Positions 1 to 7,234 of a stretch of DNA of 64,000 bases are shown here, one piece after another. How positions within the stretch are numbered: the first letter of the stretch is position 1; the number at the start of each line of letters is the position of its first letter. Source of the stretch: Pseudobutyrivibrio ruminis. GTDB lineage: Bacteria; Bacillota; Clostridia; Lachnospirales; Lachnospiraceae. Position numbers and translations under genes: made by a program. Below the pieces are notes generated by a model, which worked only from the letters and a program-made list of their open reading frames with translations, was not told the DNA's origin and searched no databases. The stretch spans positions 1 to 64,000 of the forward strand of contig SVER01000004.1 in NCBI GenBank assembly GCA_015057315.1. The letters run 5' to 3'.

Positions 1-1
1 C

Positions 2-133
2 CAAGATGCATCTCAATCTTACCTTGAGGTTCTTTTTTATTCAATTGGTGTTATTTATGAATTACAGGAATGCTCCCAATATACTATTTCTCATCTTATT
101 CCCGTTGCATATCTTACCACAAAATGCTGTTAG
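2..133 (+). CDS. Partial C-terminal ORF, unrecognised
   Basis: A reading frame is open from the window edge to a TAG at 131-133 and would give about 43 residues with alternating polar and hydrophobic character, ending TTKCC. It stops just before an IS3-type terminal motif at 142. I do not recognise it. A second frame is also open over most of this stretch, so the coding call is weak; it could be a gene end truncated by transposon activity or simply non-coding DNA. Confidence 0.2.
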   Translation, partial: QDASQSYLEVLFYSIGVIYELQECSQYTISHLIPVAYLTTKCC

Positions 134-141
134 TATGATTT

Positions 142-150
142 AGTGGACAC
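142..150 (+). repeat. Solitary IS3-type terminal sequence
   Basis: The nonamer AGTGGACAC followed by GA is identical to the left terminal repeat of the IS3 relic at 1902. No matching IS3 coding sequence or opposite end lies next to it. It reads as a leftover end of a related element, abutting the IS66 tnpC relic that starts a few bases later. Confidence 0.4.
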
Positions 151-155
151 GAAAA

Positions 156-1165
156 GTGCGACACATTAAAATCTTATTTAAGAAAGGATGTGTTTCACAA
201 TGGCCCACTATACAGGATTTCTTACATCTTGGTGCCAAGATTAGCAGAGCTACTATAGCAAACTGGATTATTACCTGCTCGCAGGATTATCTTGTTTACA
301 TGTATGAATTCCTTCATAAGAAGCTTCTTGAGCGAATGTTCCTTATGGCTGACGAAACTCCGATTCAGGTATTAAAAGAACCTGAACGAAAACCGCAGTC
401 TGGATCCTATGTATGGGTATTTAGGACTGGTGAGGACCGAGCAGTTCCAATAATTCTCTTCAACTATGCTCCTACAAGAAAAGGTGCTAATGCAGCAAGT
501 TTCGTAGAGGATGCACCTAAAGGATATTTACTGATGACTGATGGCTACAAGGGGGGTACAACAAAGTTCCTGCAGCCAATCGATGTGCCTGTTGGGCACA
601 CATCAGAAGGTATTGGATACGAGCCATTCCTAAAGGTCATAAAAAGGATTATACGCATCCTGTGGGACAAGGAATTTTTTACTGCGATAAGCTGTTTAGT
701 TATGAAAGAGCCTACAAAGAAAAAGGACTTTCTATTAAACAGATTTATAAGCGTCGTCTCAAGGAACAAGAACCTGTGATAGATGCTTTCTTGGCATGGC
801 TTGACGGACTTACACCTAAAACTGGTGATGGTATAATCAAAGCGATTAATTACACCAACAGATGCCGACCATACCTAAAGAACTATCTTCAGAACGGAGC
901 TTGCAGCCTCAGTAATAATCTCAGTGAGAATGCAATTCGTTCTGTTGTTATGGGCAGAAAGAATTGGCTCTTTAGTGATACCCAGGATGGTGCTACCGCA
1001 AGTATGGTTATCTATTCGCTTATTGAAACAGCTAAGGCTAATGACGTCGATTCTGAAAAATATCTCGAATACCTTCTCGAGAATCATCCGTGTGCTGATA
1101 TGCCAGACGAATTAGAGCAGTTAGCTCCATGGAGCGAAGCTACTCGAGAAGCATGCGCTATATAA
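156..1165 (+). pseudogene. IS66 family transposase TnpC, degraded C-terminal part
   Basis: The two overlapping frames together encode the catalytic half of an IS66 DDE transposase. The frame from 156 carries ISRATIANW, then ADETPIQV with the first Asp, and TDGYKG with the second. The frame ending at 1165 carries CWAHIRRYW (about 590-616) and NLSENAIRSVVMGRKNW with the catalytic Glu. The frame breaks near 551-556, where a run of six G replaces the four needed to read DGYKGYNK. A second break near 215 separates an NGPLYR-like segment from DFLHLGAK. About 200 N-terminal residues are missing. It cannot make an active protein. No tnpA or tnpB accompanies it. Confidence 0.9.
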
Positions 1166-1198
1166 AATGGAGTAAAATACTCCATATGTTGAATGTCT

Positions 1199-1222
1199 GG
1201 CATCCGAAAGGATGCCTTTATT
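1199..1222 (+). terminator. Hairpin terminator after the IS66 tnpC relic
   Basis: A perfect 7-bp stem (GGCATCC / GGATGCC) closed by a GAAA tetraloop is followed by TTTATT. It lies about 35 bp after the tnpC stop, the same place as the hairpin downstream of tnpC in the intact IS66 at 6893. Confidence 0.65.
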
Positions 1223-1248
1223 CATACCCTACGGGGCAACATTAAGCG

Positions 1249-1260
1249 TTTATGATTTAC
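1249..1260. repeat. Probable right end of the IS66 relic
   Basis: The minus strand reads GTAAATCATAAA. It begins with the GTAAAT that also starts both ends of the intact IS66 element (4169 and 6948), so 1260 is the likely tnpC-side boundary of the relic. The flanking bases CGTTTA are the same as those beyond the end-like sequence at 7160. Confidence 0.45.
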
Positions 1261-1342
1261 CGTTTACTATAATTCCTGGGTAATCAAACTTTTTGAGGGG
1301 TGAGGGTAACTTGAGAGTACAAGTTGAGGGCCTGGTTTGGGG

Positions 1343-1789
1343 CTACCTGTAACTTACGTCTTCGCGACGTACTGCAACTACAGCTTTCATATTTCCTAGT
1401 GTTCGCGCTAACACTAATCTATGGTAACCATCCCCATATATATAATATTCGCCATCAACTTCAACAATCGATGGTAAACCAACAGCATAACTCTGTTTAT
1501 CGTTTAGTAAAAAGTCTTGAAAGGCCTTTTTAGATACATATTTCATGCATGTACTTGGTTTATGAAAATATTCTTCAGATAAGGCCTCTGCCCAATTTTT
1601 AGGTGTACAGCCTCTGGCGACGCCTACAATCTTATCTACATCTATAATTTCTTTTTCACAACATCCAAACTTATCAATATCTGTTAATCTTCGTGGAAAC
1701 TCTTTTAATTCTTCATTCAATAGATTTCCTTTAAGCGAATCATCTATCCCCATGCTTAAAAGCATTTCATCTATACTTTTTGAGCACAT
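1343..1789 (-). CDS. ParB-like domain protein, orphan
   Basis: This 148-residue soluble protein has the motif YYIYGDGYHRLVLARTLG near residues 116-133, which matches the G-x-HR core of ParB/Srx-type domains. The preceding stretch, with PSIVEVDG, resembles the usual strand ahead of it. It lacks the helix-turn-helix and dimerisation parts of chromosomal ParB, so a partition role is unlikely; stand-alone ParB-like domains can act as nucleases or NTP-using enzymes. The start is supported by AAGGAG a few bases upstream. It stands alone between two transposon relics, so it may be cargo or a remnant of the host chromosome. The family call rests on one motif. Confidence 0.6.
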   Translation of the reverse strand: MCSKSIDEMLLSMGIDDSLKGNLLNEELKEFPRRLTDIDKFGCCEKEIIDVDKIVGVARGCTPKNWAEALSEEYFHKPSTCMKYVSKKAFQDFLLNDKQSYAVGLPSIVEVDGEYYIYGDGYHRLVLARTLGNMKAVVAVRREDVSYR

Positions 1790-1961
1790 AAATAATGCTT
1801 CTCCTTACAGAATAAATACGCTTCTTGATCTAACATCAATTCTTATTATCAGTCATAATTTCTTTCACCACAAAATACAAAAGCTTGGTGCTACCTATAA
1901 AAGTGGACACGATTCGATTTAATGGGTACTATTAAATCATACACCAAAAGGAGGTATTCGT

Positions 1962-2234
1962 ATGTCCACACGTCAAACTCGTTATGACGAAGATTTCAAA
2001 AGAACTCTTGTAAATCTTTATCACAACGGTAAAACTCAAAGTGCTCTATGTAAAGAATACGGCGCAAGCCTAACCGCTTTGTCTTGTTGGATCAAGCAAT
2101 ACTCTACCGTCGAGACTGATGATGGTCAAATCCTTACCACTAAACAGATTTCTGAACTTCAAAAGCGTAATGCTCAGCTTAAAGAAGAAAACATGATATT
2201 AAAAAAACAATTGCCATCTTCACGCCACACTTGA
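1962..2234 (+). CDS. IS3 family transposase OrfA
   Basis: A 90-residue helix-turn-helix protein (TRYDEDFKRTLVNLY, then SLTALSCWIKQY) is followed by a leucine-zipper-like tail (ELQKRNAQLKEENMILKK), the standard OrfA plan. AAAGGAGG lies 8-10 bases before the ATG. Near the end, seven A at 2201-2207 form the usual -1 slippage site. In the shifted frame the sequence reads KKTIAIFTPHLSND, typical of the OrfA-OrfB junction, but stops within a few codons because of the deletion. OrfA alone would bind the element ends but cannot transpose. Confidence 0.85.
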   Translation: MSTRQTRYDEDFKRTLVNLYHNGKTQSALCKEYGASLTALSCWIKQYSTVETDDGQILTTKQISELQKRNAQLKEENMILKKQLPSSRHT

Positions 2235-2241
2235 GCAACGA

Positions 2242-2613
2242 TTAGATTCCAAAGTTGATATTCTCCAAATTTATACTGATTATGAGAATCGCGGATGCCC
2301 TGAGTATGTGCTTTTTCACTCTGACCGCGGTTCTGAGTACACTGCCTTCTCATTCCGTCAAAGACTAGATAAATGCAATGTTATTCAATCATTTTCAAAG
2401 AAAGGTTATCCTTATGATAACGCTTGCTGTGAGAGCTTCTTCAAGCAGATGAAAAGAGAGGAACTCAATCGTCATCGCTACCACTCTCTAAAAGATTTAT
2501 ATCTATCTTGTTTTGAATATATAGAAAGATACAACTCAAAACGACCACATTCTTCGCTAGGATATTTGACTCATAATGAAGTAGAAGATTTATTCTGGGC
2601 TAGGCAGCATTAG
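2242..2613 (+). pseudogene. IS3 family OrfB, C-terminal catalytic remnant
   Basis: The frame encodes the end of an rve-type integrase core. HSDRGSEY supplies the second catalytic Asp, DNACCESFFKQMKRE the Glu, and RYNSKRPHSSLGY the conserved tail. The N-terminal helix-turn-helix segment and the first catalytic Asp are absent, so about 150 codons were deleted just after the OrfA overlap. The remaining piece has no plausible start or ribosome binding site. Confidence 0.85.
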
Positions 2614-2707
2614 TCCACCTTCCTGGAATTTTACCAATCAAATTGTGTCCACTAGCTTGACTGTATTGCAACCTACCTTTTTGATTAGGAATTTAGGCTA
2701 AATTTGA

Positions 2708-3031
2708 TTAATTATGATTTTTTGCTTGATTTAGTAAATCCTTTATATAGTCTAATTCCTTTTTGTCCTCAACTGACAATGTTTTTCTGGCAAAGTCTGA
2801 TTCTATTTTTTTCTGTAATGCATCAAATAAATCGTTCCATAATTTTTTCTTATCATCAAAACTCTCTGATGCAAAATCTATTCCTGAGAATGCTGCCACA
2901 ATATTTCGAAATTCAGGTAATGTAAGTGAATTTCTATTTATTATAGACAATAATTTGTCACGACAGTCATTATAGTTATGTGAATTGACAATTCTGTAAT
3001 ATGCCTTTATTTCCTCACAAATTTCACTCAT
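2708..3031 (-). CDS. Small hypothetical protein
   Basis: A charged, mostly helical soluble protein of 107 residues with no motif I recognise; its second half (SFDDKKKLWNDLFDALQKKIESD) looks amphipathic. The frame extends upstream to an ATG at 3052, but AAGGAG at 3044-3049 lies inside that extension and points to the ATG at 3031, 12 bases on. It sits alone between the IS3 relic and the broken IS66, so it is an accessory orphan. No function is suggested. Confidence 0.5.
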   Translation of the reverse strand: MSEICEEIKAYYRIVNSHNYNDCRDKLLSIINRNSLTLPEFRNIVAAFSGIDFASESFDDKKKLWNDLFDALQKKIESDFARKTLSVEDKKELDYIKDLLNQAKNHN

Positions 3032-3059
3032 AACTCTCAAAATCTCCTTCATGATTTAA

Positions 3060-3507
3060 TACGATGGTTAGATTGCTATTCAGCAAATATCTACAAATAT
3101 TTTATCACATTCCTGAGAATTGATGCAGTGTAATTATTCTAAAAGATGAAAGAGTCCATCTACTAGTACATATACCTTATTTGCCTAAGAATTCTGCAAT
3201 CTGCTTATCCAAAACAGCACTTACATCCCTACCCTGTAGGTATACCACAGACAATTCTACAATATTATACCCGAAACTCCGTATTTAAGCTAATTTACAG
3301 CACTTTAGCATTCGTCATAATGCCTATTTTTTATGCTTCACAGAGCTTATATATGAAAGGCCAGTAATTAGCCATTTCAATTGATTTAATGGTATTTCCA
3401 GAGAAGATATGCCCACAAATGAGCCTTGTTCAAGGCTTTAAACAAATAGAAAATCGCTTAATATCAGCGTTTCCTGGGCGCCTAAAAATTCTCTGTTTTA
3501 TACAAAA
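3060..3507. other. Gene-free stretch with decayed remnants
   Basis: No intact gene is visible here. On the minus strand, a short frame at 3177-3272 reads GYNIVELSVVYLQGRDVSAV followed by a lysine-rich end and a stop, which looks like the tail of a lost gene. The part next to 3508 should have held the tnpC of the older IS66 element (its tnpB ends at 3508 on this strand), but I find no tnpC sequence, so that gene and the element's far end have been deleted. Confidence 0.4.
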
Positions 3508-3870
3508 CTAAACGATTTCTTTCGGCTCTTTGAGTTCTGAAATCGGATGTTTAGCAACTATAGTAAAACCACTCATTAACCTTTGATACTGTTCAGCTGA
3601 AATTGCTAGAGCTTCTGACTCAGTCCTAGACCAGGCAAAAGCACCAACCTCAAGTCTTTTATAAAGAAGGAGAAAGCCATCGCCTTCCCATACAAGACCT
3701 TTTATCTTGGTTGCTTTTCTTCCGCAGAACAAAAACAAGGTATCCTTGTCAAAAGGATCTAGATTGAATCTTAGCTTTACGAATGATGCCAGTCCATCAA
3801 TACCTTGGCGAAGATCAGTGTAACCTGTAGCAATGTATATCTTCTTAAAACTGGTAGCGTCATTGAGCAT
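3508..3870 (-). CDS. tnpB: IS66 family accessory protein TnpB (older element)
   Basis: This 120-residue protein is full length for IS66 Orf2 and carries the family signatures DLRQGIDGLA, TLFLFCGRKATKIKGLVWEGDGFLLLYKRLE and ISAEQYQRLMSG. It overlaps the upstream tnpA by 11 bases, as in its intact cousin at 4638, with which it shares most motif positions but many differences between them. The two elements are therefore related but distinct. TnpB is needed for IS66 transposition, but its exact role is unresolved. Here it has lost its tnpC and its tnpA is split. Confidence 0.9.
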   Translation of the reverse strand: MLNDATSFKKIYIATGYTDLRQGIDGLASFVKLRFNLDPFDKDTLFLFCGRKATKIKGLVWEGDGFLLLYKRLEVGAFAWSRTESEALAISAEQYQRLMSGFTIVAKHPISELKEPKEIV

Positions 3871-4168
3871 GGCTTATTGCTCCTATCAGTTTTAATAGAA
3901 ACTCTTCCGAAATATCTTCTGATATTTCTATACGAGCATTGCCACAAATGATTGAAGCTACTCCATACGTTACTGGTTTTGGTTCAGCAATAGCAGGTGA
4001 TAGTTCAACAAAAGTCGGTTCACTAACAACCATCTGATTAGATTCATCTATAGACTGAAGCTGACCTGCGAAATAGTCCTGAACTCTTCGCATGTGATCA
4101 TAGAACGTTGGTGGTTTAATATCATGAATGGCACACCATTCACGAACTGTCATGTCTTTGGGTCTGGA
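3860..4168 (-). pseudogene. IS66 TnpA, C-terminal fragment of a gene split by a second IS66
   Basis: From the target duplication inward the frame reads SRPKDMTVREWCAIHDIKPP, the helix-turn-helix region of an IS66 TnpA, and ends in ISEEFLLKLIGAISHAQ. The first part of this gene lies 2.8 kb away at 6949-7028. Removing the intervening element and one copy of the 8-bp repeat restores a 126-residue TnpA in frame (24 codons plus 102). Residues encoded upstream of 4168 in this frame come from the inserted element's end, not from TnpA. Confidence 0.9.
4161..4168 (+). repeat. 8-bp target-site duplication, left copy
   Basis: GGTCTGGA here is repeated exactly at 6949-6956, immediately outside the two ends of the intact IS66. 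Eight base pairs is the duplication size known for IS66. On the minus strand it encodes part of the N-S-R-P stretch of the interrupted TnpA. Confidence 0.92.
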
Positions 4169-4255
4169 GTAAATCCTCAATAGCAAGTACCTTATAAGTA
4201 TACCCCATAAATGAGACAATCTCAGTACTAAATATTCTTTATGGAGGTTATACTC

Positions 4256-4645
4256 ATGGACTCAACAAAAGTTACCCGCCAGGTTAAAATGACCACCTGG
4301 GCTAATTTCATTCGCCAGCAACAAGCTAGCGGTCTTAACGTCACCATCTGGTGCGAACAGAACAACATCTCTAAAACACAGTTCTATTACTGGAAGCGAA
4401 AACTCAAAAATGAATACCTTGAACAACAGCTTCCTGACATTGTTCCTGTCTTATTGCCTGATCCTATTCAACCATCAGTTCCGGCACCCGTACACCATTC
4501 GGAGTGTTGTACAACTTGTACAACAGATGTTATAAACACAAACTTCACTATGAAAATTTCCGTTCAAGATATAACTCTTGAAATAACTCAGAACACGCCT
4601 GATGTTCTCATATCAAAGGTGATTAAGGCGGTGCGTAATGCTTAA
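4256..4645 (+). CDS. tnpA: IS66 family transposase accessory protein TnpA
   Basis: A 129-residue DNA-binding protein of the IS66 Orf1 type, with WCEQNNISKTQFYYWKRKL as the helix-turn-helix around residues 36-54 and a C-terminal segment (FTMKISVQDITLEI) typical of the family. A longer frame begins at 4241, but that ATG is part of the ATGGAGGT sequence containing the Shine-Dalgarno GGAGG, which is placed 8 bases before the ATG at 4256; the latter is the likely start. The end overlaps tnpB by 8 bases, suggesting translational coupling. Confidence 0.9.
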   Translation: MDSTKVTRQVKMTTWANFIRQQQASGLNVTIWCEQNNISKTQFYYWKRKLKNEYLEQQLPDIVPVLLPDPIQPSVPAPVHHSECCTTCTTDVINTNFTMKISVQDITLEITQNTPDVLISKVIKAVRNA

Positions 4646-4997
4646 CGATGCAAACTTCAAATCATTCAAGGCTGTTTATGTCGTCTGTGGTCGTACCGAT
4701 TTAAGGTACGGCATAGACAGCTTGGCCGCTCTTATTGAAAACCAATACCATATGCCCATTTTTGTACCTAATACTCTGTTTCTATTCTGTGGCAGGAAAG
4801 CTAACAGGATAAAAGGACTTCTCTGGGAAGGTGATGGTTTTCTAATGCTTTACAAGAGAATTGAACATGGTCACTTTACATGGCCAAGAAATTCTCAGGA
4901 TTTAAGAAACATTTCCGCTGAACAGTTCACATGGCTAATGCAAGGCTTCAGTATTGATCCACCCATTCAGGAAGCTACACCTAAGCATTCTGCTTAA
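4638..4997 (+). CDS. tnpB: IS66 family accessory protein TnpB
   Basis: This 119-residue protein has the full IS66 Orf2 signature set: DLRYGIDSLAALIE, TLFLFCGRKANRIKGLLWEGDGFLMLYKRIE and ISAEQFTWLMQG. It starts within the last codons of tnpA and ends before a 250-bp spacer. It is required together with TnpA and TnpC for transposition in studied IS66 elements, but its biochemical role is unknown. Confidence 0.93.
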   Translation: MLNDANFKSFKAVYVVCGRTDLRYGIDSLAALIENQYHMPIFVPNTLFLFCGRKANRIKGLLWEGDGFLMLYKRIEHGHFTWPRNSQDLRNISAEQFTWLMQGFSIDPPIQEATPKHSA

Positions 4998-5250
4998 ATC
5001 TTTTGTGCAAAACATAGAAGTTTTGCAGGCTAAATACATCTTTTCAAATGTACTTATAACAGGTAATATTGCTTTATTTACAGCCTTCTCGGCTCGATAT
5101 TTGCCTCTTATAGGTACATTTCTTTTTGGTTTTATCTCATTATTAGCAAGTCTCTTTTTTCTTTATTCAGGCTTATAGTTATAGGCAATTTGACAGTCTC
5201 AAAAGCCTCTCTAATTCGCATAAATACAGCATTTTTGCTATACTTGAAGC

Positions 5251-6852
5251 ATGAAAGAATTCACTCTTAAAGAACTAAAAGAAATGAATAACGATTCTTT
5301 AATCACCTTAGTTTTGGCTCAACAAGGACAGCTTTCTACCATCAGCAAACAACTTGATTATCTTACAGAACAGATAGCTACTATGAATCAGCGTGCTTTT
5401 GGCAAGAAGACTGAAGTTAATGATTCTTTTGACGGCCAGCTTTCTTTTGGTGATATCTTTAACGAGGCTGAATTCTTTAGTGATGATTCCCCTGAACCTG
5501 AAATCGAGGAAATCATTGTTTCAACTCACACTCGTAAGAAGAAAGTAAAAGGTAAACGTGAAGCGGATCTTGAAGGTCTTCCAGCACGTGTTATTCAGCA
5601 TACAATCCCTGAAGAAGAACTTAATAAGCTCTTTCCAAATGGTTACAAGGAACTACCTGAGACTGTCTACAAACGCCTCAGCATCATTCCACAAACCTTT
5701 ATTGTAGATGAACACCATGTCCACGTTTATGCTTCAAAGGACAACGATGGTACTATAATTAAAGCTGATAGGCCCGCTGACATCTTTAGAAACAGCATCG
5801 CCACTGCACCATTAATGGCTGTACTTTACAATGGTAAGTATGCAGCTCATCAACCAATAGAACGTCAGTCACAGATGTTTAAAAGCAATGGTGTTAAGCT
5901 TGAAACCAACACTCTTTGCAACTGGGTTATCAAAGGCTCTGAAGATTACCTTTCAAAGCTCTATGACTTATTACATGAGATGCTTTATGACTCAAAGGTA
6001 ATCCACGCAGATGAAACACCTGTTAAGGTTACCAGAGTTAATGGTCCTTCAAACTCTAAGAGCTACATGTGGGTGTACTGCAATAATACCAATAAGGATA
6101 AACACCCTATAGTCATCTATGATTATCAGCGGAGCCGCCGAGCGGACCATCCTAGAGAATTCTTAAAAGATTTCTCGGGAACTGTGGTTACTGATGGATA
6201 CCAGGTTTACCACACCATCGATAAAGAACGTCAGGATCTGACTGTTGCAGGTTGCTGGGTTCATGCAAAGCGAAAATTCGCCGAGATTGTTAAATCTCTT
6301 GGTGAAACCGGAGCCAAAGGAACCATTGCCAAACAGGCCGAAGATATGATTTCTGAAATCTTCTTCCTGGACAATCAGCTCGATGAACTCTCAAAAAGAG
6401 AACGCGAAAAACGACGTAAACTCGACGTTAAGCCCAAGGTTAACGCCTTTTTTGAGTGGGCTCATAAGCTAATTGACACTTGTGCTGTCCAAGGACAAAC
6501 TGCACGAGCTATTGAATACTGCCTCAATCAGGAACAATACCTACGGGTATTTCTTAATAATGGTGACGTTCCAATGGAAAACAATGCTGCCGAAAGAGCA
6601 ATTAGGCCTTTCACTCTAGGCCGTAAAAACTGGGGCACTATCGATACTGAAAGAGGAGCCCAAGCAAGTGCTGTAGCTTATAGCATTGTTGAAACTGCTA
6701 AAGCAAATCATCTCAAAGTCATTGACTACTTTGAATTGCTCTTTACAGAGATGTCTAAGCACAAAGATGATGAAACAAATGACTATCTTTATGACCTTCT
6801 TCCTTGGAATAAGGACATTCAAAAGAAATGCCTTAACCCAAATCTAAAGTGA
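5251..6852 (+). CDS. tnpC: IS66 family transposase TnpC
   Basis: The 533-residue protein is full length for the DDE transposase of IS66. In order it has an N-terminal coiled-coil (LAQQGQLSTISKQLDYLTEQ), a zinc-finger/linker region, the core with HADETPVKV (first Asp), VTDGYQVYH (second Asp), GCWVHAKRKF, and MENNAAERAIRPFTLGRKNW (Glu), then a C-terminal tail (YDLLPWNKD). An extended -10 box (TGC before TATACT, 5239-5244) lies so close to the ATG that a transcript would have almost no leader, and no clear ribosome binding site precedes it. Translation may otherwise depend on read-through from tnpAB. It appears intact and should catalyse strand cleavage and transfer. Confidence 0.95.
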   Translation: MKEFTLKELKEMNNDSLITLVLAQQGQLSTISKQLDYLTEQIATMNQRAFGKKTEVNDSFDGQLSFGDIFNEAEFFSDDSPEPEIEEIIVSTHTRKKKVKGKREADLEGLPARVIQHTIPEEELNKLFPNGYKELPETVYKRLSIIPQTFIVDEHHVHVYASKDNDGTIIKADRPADIFRNSIATAPLMAVLYNGKYAAHQPIERQSQMFKSNGVKLETNTLCNWVIKGSEDYLSKLYDLLHEMLYDSKVIHADETPVKVTRVNGPSNSKSYMWVYCNNTNKDKHPIVIYDYQRSRRADHPREFLKDFSGTVVTDGYQVYHTIDKERQDLTVAGCWVHAKRKFAEIVKSLGETGAKGTIAKQAEDMISEIFFLDNQLDELSKREREKRRKLDVKPKVNAFFEWAHKLIDTCAVQGQTARAIEYCLNQEQYLRVFLNNGDVPMENNAAERAIRPFTLGRKNWGTIDTERGAQASAVAYSIVETAKANHLKVIDYFELLFTEMSKHKDDETNDYLYDLLPWNKDIQKKCLNPNLK

Positions 6853-6892
6853 CTTTTATTTTCAAGTTACAAAATATATATAACAACCTCTT

Positions 6893-6917
6893 AGCCGGCA
6901 GAAATGCTGGCTATTTT
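6893..6917 (+). terminator. Terminator after IS66 tnpC
   Basis: The stem AGCCGGC / GCTGGCT (one G-T pair) with a 6-base loop is followed by ATTTTTAT, about 40 bases after the tnpC stop and inside the element. It would end the transposase transcript. Confidence 0.7.
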
Positions 6918-6948
6918 TATGAGGTGGTACTCATGTTTGAGCATTTAC

Positions 6949-6956
6949 GGTCTGGA
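6949..6956 (+). repeat. 8-bp target-site duplication, right copy
   Basis: GGTCTGGA, identical to 4161-4168, abuts the right end of the intact IS66 and marks the insertion point in the older tnpA. Confidence 0.92.
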
Positions 6957-7028
6957 ATTGAAGTCTTTAACTTCTTCAACCCATTGCTGATAACGCATCT
7001 GTCTTTTTAAGGCAGATGAATTTTTCAT
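6949..7028 (-). pseudogene. IS66 TnpA, N-terminal fragment of the split gene
   Basis: From an ATG at 7028, preceded by AGGAGG at 7037-7042, the frame reads MKNSSALKRQMRYQQWVEEV, then KDFN and the duplication-encoded SRP, where the inserted element begins. It joins in frame with the fragment ending at 4168 to give a complete 126-residue TnpA. It was missed as a gene because it is only 26 codons long. Confidence 0.88.
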
Positions 7029-7234
7029 ATGAGTATCCTCCTGTATGTTCGAGTTTTATGACTTGTATGAGAACTATGTCCATAGTTTCCATACAATCCA
7101 TAGTTGTTATACAGAATTATCTCAAATCCGAACAAATGGAACGAGGTACTCATGATTTACCGTTTAAGATTTTTATTTGATAATGCGATAATAGAAGAAT
7201 ATAAAACATTATCAATCCGTGATAATCAAGCTAA
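7029..7234. other. Outer end of the older IS66 element and flank
   Basis: This gap holds the ribosome binding site of the split tnpA (7037-7042) and, at 7149-7160, a minus-strand sequence GTAAATCATGAG that resembles the IS66 terminal repeat, so 7160 is a plausible outer boundary of the older element. Past 7160 the sequence is CGTTTAAG, then AT-rich DNA with no feature I can support up to the next gene. Confidence 0.45.

Larger units (their letters stand above)
1902..2653 (+). mobile_element. IS3 family element, internally deleted
   Basis: The element is bounded by AGTGGACAC at 1902-1910 and its complement GTGTCCACT at 2645-2653; similarity of the two ends continues inward (ATT.GATT). Between them are an intact OrfA, the A7 slippage site and only the C-terminal third of OrfB. 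At about 750 bp it is much shorter than the usual 1.2-1.5 kb of this family, because the OrfB middle is gone. I could not identify a convincing target duplication. It should be immobile unless helped by a relative elsewhere. Confidence 0.8.
4169..6948 (+). mobile_element. Intact IS66 family insertion sequence
   Basis: The 2780-bp element has terminal repeats GTAAATCCTCAA (4169-4180) and GTAAATGCTCAA on the minus strand (6937-6948), identical at 11 of 12 positions. It is flanked by the duplication GGTCTGGA. It carries tnpA, tnpB and tnpC in the usual order and all three frames are complete, so it may still be active. It inserted into the tnpA of an older IS66 element lying on the opposite strand. 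A 250-bp gap between tnpB and tnpC contains no convincing gene. Confidence 0.93.

Noticed and set aside
4954..5178. 74-codon hydrophobic frame in the IS66 tnpB-tnpC spacer
   Set aside because: It overlaps the end of tnpB out of frame, has no ribosome binding site and its hydrophobic character follows from T-rich sequence. I do not count it as a cargo gene.
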